This document shows, in pieces, positions 60,501-64,000 of a DNA stretch of 64,000 nt. Within the stretch, counting starts at the first letter, position 1. Each line of letters begins with the position of its first letter. The notes under the pieces are model-generated. The model was not told the origin of the DNA, did no database searches, and saw only the letters and a list, made by a program, of their open reading frames with translations. This DNA is from Apricaphanius iberus (taxonomy: Eukaryota; Chordata; Actinopteri; Cyprinodontiformes; Aphaniidae): contig JAPXFQ010002889.1 in assembly GCA_028564705.1 (NCBI GenBank), forward strand, positions 372,001-436,000. Reading direction: 5' to 3'. A program made the position numbers and the translations under genes.

Positions 60501-63224
60501 CTCAGAGCTTTACAAATCAGTTCTGCTTCTCCCTCTGACAATGAATGAAATGACTGCTTAATGCGAAAGGATGTCCTCCACTGACGCATCCACCGAGTGT
60601 TATTACTCACCTCGGATGTTCCTGTCAGCTTTCGAGTGTTTTCATTTCCTGCTGCAGCCGTCAGCGGTGGAGGAAGCTCGAACTGATGGAGCAGCTTCAA
60701 AAACTTCAGCCCAAAAGCTTAAGATGCTTTATAACTGAAGGGCTCGGCCCAAGTGTGAACGAGTCTTTAGGAGGAACTTTGTGAACAGAATCTGTGATAT
60801 AAAACAAGAAAAAAAATTCTTAACCTCAGTCACATTTGAATCCTAATCAGTTTCTCTGGAAAAACAACTGAAGGAGCTGAAGTTTGCCTGATTCACAGTA
60901 TTTGGTGTATTGTGGCTGAGCTAAACCATTTAATCAGAGGTGCCCTTATTTGGTAACAGGGATGTCTTCAGGTAGTTTGCTAAATGTTGCTCAGAGAGTC
61001 CAGAGTTTTACAATATGTGCAGCAGGTTGCGCTGGGGATCCTGTTACCTTACGACCTGCTTTAACTCGACTGGAATGCAGAAAATTTGTAAACCCTCCTT
61101 CACTGTGAGAGCGATGATGATGCTGCTACTCTTCCCCTACCCACCAAATGCATTTTTTGCATTTCAGAGTCAGTGTCCCGCTCCCAAGTTGGCACATTCC
61201 GACTGTCACTATAAGGACTCAACCTTGAGATTAGGCTACTCCGGCTCTAAATTATACTTAACTAAATCAAACCTATTGACCCAAGCCGTACATCATGGAT
61301 ACACTGAAACACTAAAAAACTCGCTCCACTATGATAATGGTCCACCAAGACTTCTCTAAGGGTAATTTTTTAATGTTAAAAGCCTCAGGGAAATCTTCAT
61401 CCACTAAATCGGGAGCCATTTGCTTTTATATTATGAAGATCCTGCATCATCCCACTGTTTTCTCTCTCATAGCAAGTTTTTCAATTTTAAAACATCTGTA
61501 GTCTTAAGCTCCTTTCAGATGGTCTGTAATAAATACAAAGCCACAAATCCTCCATTATTGATCACTTTGTCCTTTCACTTCATACAAGTGGATCTGTCTA
61601 GAACCCCGATTCTCAAACGCCGGCGCATGTACCACCAGTGGTACTCTAGCTCTTACAAGTGGTACTTGGAGGAAAGTGCTAAATGTTTTGTTTTTTTAAT
61701 TAAAATTAATTAAAAAATGTATAATTCACACACAGTCTAGCTGTGGCTGGTAACAATTACCAATAAATATTACTTTTTAGGAGTAAATAAGCCTCCTTTG
61801 TTAATTGCCTATAATTAAAAGGGTATGCCTTCTCTACTGTATGTTTAGGTTGGTCATGATCATGGTACTTAGAGAGCTCAGCATTTTCTCAGTGGTTCCC
61901 ACTGTAAAAAGCTTGAGAAATACTACTCTAGATAACAGACCATGTTTGCTTTAACAACATGCTGTTGAGAATGTGGGACTAAAGGGCCGTTCTCTATATC
62001 GACCCTCTAACAGACTTTTAACGTCTATTCAGTCCTTTAGATACAGGCAAGTTGTTGGGCACCATCCTCGACATGTTATTATCTGCTTCATAATTCTGCT
62101 GAGCACCATATTTCCCAGATCAGGTGGACTCAACAAGATCACATGTTGCCTCTGTTCTTTGTGCAGAAAGAGAGCTGCTACATCACACTTAGTCGACAAT
62201 CCAGTATTTCCCTTTACATTTTATGGTGGCTATGGCTTTATGTCTACCTTCAGGGACAAATTAGGCTGTAATATTGATGGGTTGACTTCAACCCCCCCGT
62301 TCCTTTTCAGCATAAAGAACAAATGCAGATCCTGGAATGAGAAGATGATTTGAAAGTGGTTTTTGTGTGGTTAATGGTAGGTTTCCCATTTAAATTTAAG
62401 CTTCGCTCTGACTTGAGGCAAAGGTTGCAAAGAAGGATAGACTGATTCAACAACCATTCTATGACTTTTATCTATGTTTTTCTGCCACCACTATACCGGG
62501 GCTTCCCATAATTTTGATTTTCATGGATCCAAATCACTTTATCTCAATGAGGTCAAAAGCCTAGAACAACTACTAATGAGCAACTAACTTTTATTAAATC
62601 TGATTCACGTTACAGATAAAATAAATGGAACATTATATCTGCAATAGTTTGTTTGAACCTACATCCCACAGATTATTTCAAGTAAAACTCAATGAGCATT
62701 TTGAATATAATCTCAGTTTAATTCTTTTTCGTTTATCAATGCCTTTCTTTTCACACAAGAAATTCTGCCGTGCAGCTAACACATGCATGCATATTTCACT
62801 CTGTAAAAGCGATCTGATTCATTTCATGTCTCCTCCAGTGTTCATATACTCGATGCCTGGCTACACCTGCAGCATAAAGGAGCGGATGCTGTACTCTAGC
62901 TGTAAGAACAGGTTACTGGATGAGGTGGAGAGAGACTACCAGCTGGAAATCACCAAGAAGGTAAAGGTCACATTAATTAACACTTAATCAGCCGACCTAT
63001 ATTCAGTAATAGACCACCAATGAGTCAGTCATTATCCACCGCTCTGTTATTTTCAGATGGAAATAGACAGCGGTGATGGTTTGACAGAAGACTTCCTGTA
63101 CGAGGAGGTGCACCCCATGGAGAACACCTTAAAGCAGGTCTTCGCTAAGCCTCGTGGACCAGGAGGGAAGAGGGGCAACAAGCGTCTCATCAAGGGGACA
63201 GGAGAGAACCGCGAGGAAAATTAG
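54534..63224 (+). CDS. twf2: Twinfilin-2 (actin monomer-binding and barbed-end capping)
   Basis: Nine exons join in phase: 54534-54558, 55850-55927, 56005-56183, 57839-57934, 58031-58135, 59514-59639, 59740-59890, 62839-62960 and 63057-63224, giving 349 aa, the same length as human TWF2. The first ADF-homology domain covers about residues 4-139 ([40 protein letters not shown]). The second covers about 177-313 ([55 protein letters not shown]). The tail [20 protein letters not shown] then [10 protein letters not shown] is the capping-protein and phosphoinositide-binding end. Twinfilin sequesters ADP-actin and regulates barbed-end dynamics. Two in-frame candidate microexons lie in intron 5 (59279-59293, 59379-59420). 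Poly(A) signal at 63321. Confidence 0.96.
55127..55764. mobile_element. CACTG-ended DNA element in twf2 intron 1
   Basis: Termini CACTGTAAACCC (55127-55138) and GGGTTTACAGTG (55753-55764) are perfect 12-bp inverted repeats. The body is rich in 'ACTCAAA' and 'TTGAGTT' words. CACTG termini suggest a CMC (Chapaev/EnSpm-like) element, but no clear target duplication was seen. Confidence 0.7.
56640..56970. mobile_element. Tc1-type MITE relic in twf2 intron 3
   Basis: Wording parallels the wdr82 intron relics: 'TTTTGACTTGGACAGGGCCA', 'AATGTGAAAAGATGTTAAGT', 'GGAGCAAAAGTTTTGCAAGA'. Diffuse boundaries. Confidence 0.45.
57188..57420 (+). mobile_element. tRNA-derived SINE in twf2 intron 3
   Basis: Head GGCTGCTGAGTGGCAGCACC, GCTGCCTTGCAGAAAGAAG, GTTAGAATCCCAGGATGAGG (B-box region), then GGAGTTTGCATGTTCTCTCT and AATTAGGTTAACTAGCCTCT. 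Same family as 28027-28258. Confidence 0.75.
58420..58800 (+). pseudogene. Tc1/mariner-like transposase fragment in twf2 intron 5
   Basis: The plus strand reads [20 protein letters not shown] and, further on, PNTAFPTWW then [16 protein letters not shown]. This matches the pattern of a fish Tc1-like element (TKWW...HHAL-G-F). Broken by stops. Confidence 0.6.
59279..59420 (+). other. twf2: Two candidate in-frame microexons of twf2
   Basis: 59279-59293 (15 nt, EKVVW; acceptor TTTTTTGCTTCAG, donor GTAAGT) and 59379-59420 (42 nt, [14 protein letters not shown]; acceptor TTTTTTCCGCAG, donor GTCTGT). Both are phase 0, matching the flanking exons that end at 58135 and start at 59514. The annotated protein without them aligns gap-free with human TWF2, so they would be optional. 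The second donor is weak. Confidence 0.3.
59891..62838. other. twf2 intron 7
   Basis: Large intron. Open frames at 61015, 61420 and 61973 have no family features and no matching splice phase. It contains the hAT-like remnant at 61603-61926. Confidence 0.6.
61603..61926. mobile_element. hAT-like remnant in twf2 intron 7
   Basis: ATTCTCAAACGCCGG near the left and GCTTGAGAAATACTACTC at the right are imperfect inverted ends of the common 'GGTTCTCAAAC' hAT class. TCTAGA occurs on both sides (61597-61602, 61927-61932). Inside are 'GTACCACCAGTGGTAC' palindromes. Confidence 0.55.
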
Positions 63225-63320
63225 ACATTGCATCATTAAATTATATGCAAACAGATTTAGAGATATTTAACAAATTACCTTTTATTTTGCTGCGAAGCTT
63301 CAGGTCGCTTTTTAAAGTGA

Positions 63321-63326
63321 AATAAA
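63321..63326 (+). promoter_or_regulatory. twf2: twf2 poly(A) signal
   Basis: AATAAA about 97 bp after the stop codon at 63224. Confidence 0.6.
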
Positions 63327-63789
63327 ATATATAGATCTATTCTAATATGAAACTCAGGAGACGCTGTAATGATGCGCCTACACACAGATACATTTTTGAA
63401 ATCCTTTCTGTTGTTTTCTGAAACTCCTGTTGTTCAACAGTGAGTCAGTCAACAAGCAGGGATGTCGTTCAGCAAAGGTTCTTCCAGATCCACACCAAAT
63501 GTTTGAAACTGATCGTTACTGCTGAGTTTGTACTTAACAGCCATTCAGGCTTTTGTTGAAGTTATAATGTGGTATTCCTCTGTGGAAACTTTCGATGAAG
63601 GTCTGAAAATATGCACACCCATCTACATCTGGTCTAGGGGTTCCCTACTGTCAAAAAAAAAATGAATAAGAGTCAATGGAGCGATAAAAGTTATTTTACC
63701 AAACAACAGTTTCCTATGCATTTGTACAGGATACTGTACAAAAATCCAGTTGAAAACCTGTGTGGTGAGCTGAAGAGAAAAGAACACCA

Positions 63790-64000
63790 GTAGGTCCCAC
63801 ACTCCACATAGGGTCACGGACATGTCAGTCTGGGGTCATGACCTCCTCTTCAAAAACTTTGATACCAAAAATAATGATGAGGCAGCATGTGGAATTTAGA
63901 AATGCTATAAAACATGAACAGGAAGAAAAATAAAGATCAACATGTTGGCCAATATATTGGCTTTTGATGTTGATTGTGTTGTCAGTAAACCACTTTTTAA
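63790..64000. mobile_element. hAT-like MITE family, copy 3, cut by the window edge
   Basis: Contains GGGTCACGGACATGTCAGTC then TGGGGTCATG, and TTGGCTTTTGATGTTGATTG near the end, matching the interior of the copy at 3226-3450 (GGGTCACAAACATGCCAGTG; TAGCTTTTGATGTTGACTG). It continues beyond the window. Confidence 0.6.

Noticed and set aside
61015..62353. Several 97-126-codon open frames in twf2 intron 7
   Set aside because: No recognisable domains, no phase-compatible splice sites, low-complexity codon use, and location within a large intron.
1..64000. CRISPR array, bacterial operon or phage system
   Set aside because: No regularly spaced direct repeats and no prokaryotic gene organisation; all confident genes are spliced vertebrate genes.

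Overview
The window is nuclear DNA from a ray-finned (teleost) fish. Support: intron-rich genes with GT-AG junctions, orthologues of human chromosome 3p genes, and a dense load of typical fish transposons (Tc1 of several families, hAT-type elements with 8-bp target duplications, tRNA-derived SINEs, L2/Rex-type and L1/Tx1-type LINE relics). The DNA is AT-rich and has no prokaryotic, plasmid or phage features. No CRISPR array, rRNA or free-standing tRNA gene was seen.

Six protein-coding genes can be assembled exon by exon with matching splice phases. (1) Minus, 14690-18875: a secreted protein of about 580 aa with a signal peptide, two cysteine modules resembling zona-pellucida-associated repeats, and a Pro-rich tail; no named orthologue recognised. 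(2) Minus, 21502-24537 (5'UTR exon probably at 29147): a proline-rich transmembrane protein of PRRT3/PRRT4 type. (3) Plus, 30842-38636: qrich1. (4) Minus, 40344-47522: a mitochondrial RluA-type pseudouridine synthase-like gene (rpusd3 preferred, rpusd4 alternative) whose catalytic aspartate motif is replaced. (5) Plus, 49156-51956: a wdr82-family gene. (6) Plus, 54534-63224: twf2 (twinfilin-2).

Layout: 1-8 kb has no coding exon that I can support, apart from a possible minus-strand first exon at 8040-8110. 8.2-14 kb is a transposon graveyard (nested hAT, SINE and LINE copies, a complete hAT with target duplications, a Tc1 relic). 14.5-19 kb is the secreted-protein gene. 19-29 kb is prrt3 plus LINE/SINE relics, including an L1 fragment inserted into an L2 relic with a 13-bp duplication. 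29-39 kb is qrich1 with a hAT and a foldback element in its introns. 39-47.5 kb is the rpusd gene, whose introns hold a Tc1, a nested SINE, another Tc1 and a long-TIR element with a helix-turn-helix ORF. 47.5-64 kb holds an L1 relic, wdr82 and twf2, with MITE debris in introns.

The genes act in unrelated housekeeping pathways: stress-linked transcription (QRICH1), Set1/COMPASS and RNA polymerase II regulation (WDR82), actin dynamics (TWF2) and mitochondrial RNA (RPUSD). Their proximity is inherited linkage: in human, PRRT3 and RPUSD3 lie at 3p25.3, and QRICH1, WDR82 and TWF2 at 3p21. The prrt3/qrich1 and rpusd/wdr82 pairs are arranged head to head. I found no clearly new multi-gene system. 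The most interesting signals are the degenerate catalytic site of the rpusd gene, a splice donor lying in SINE-like sequence, two in-frame candidate microexons in twf2, a divergent wdr82 copy, and several elements whose insertion footprints can be read directly.
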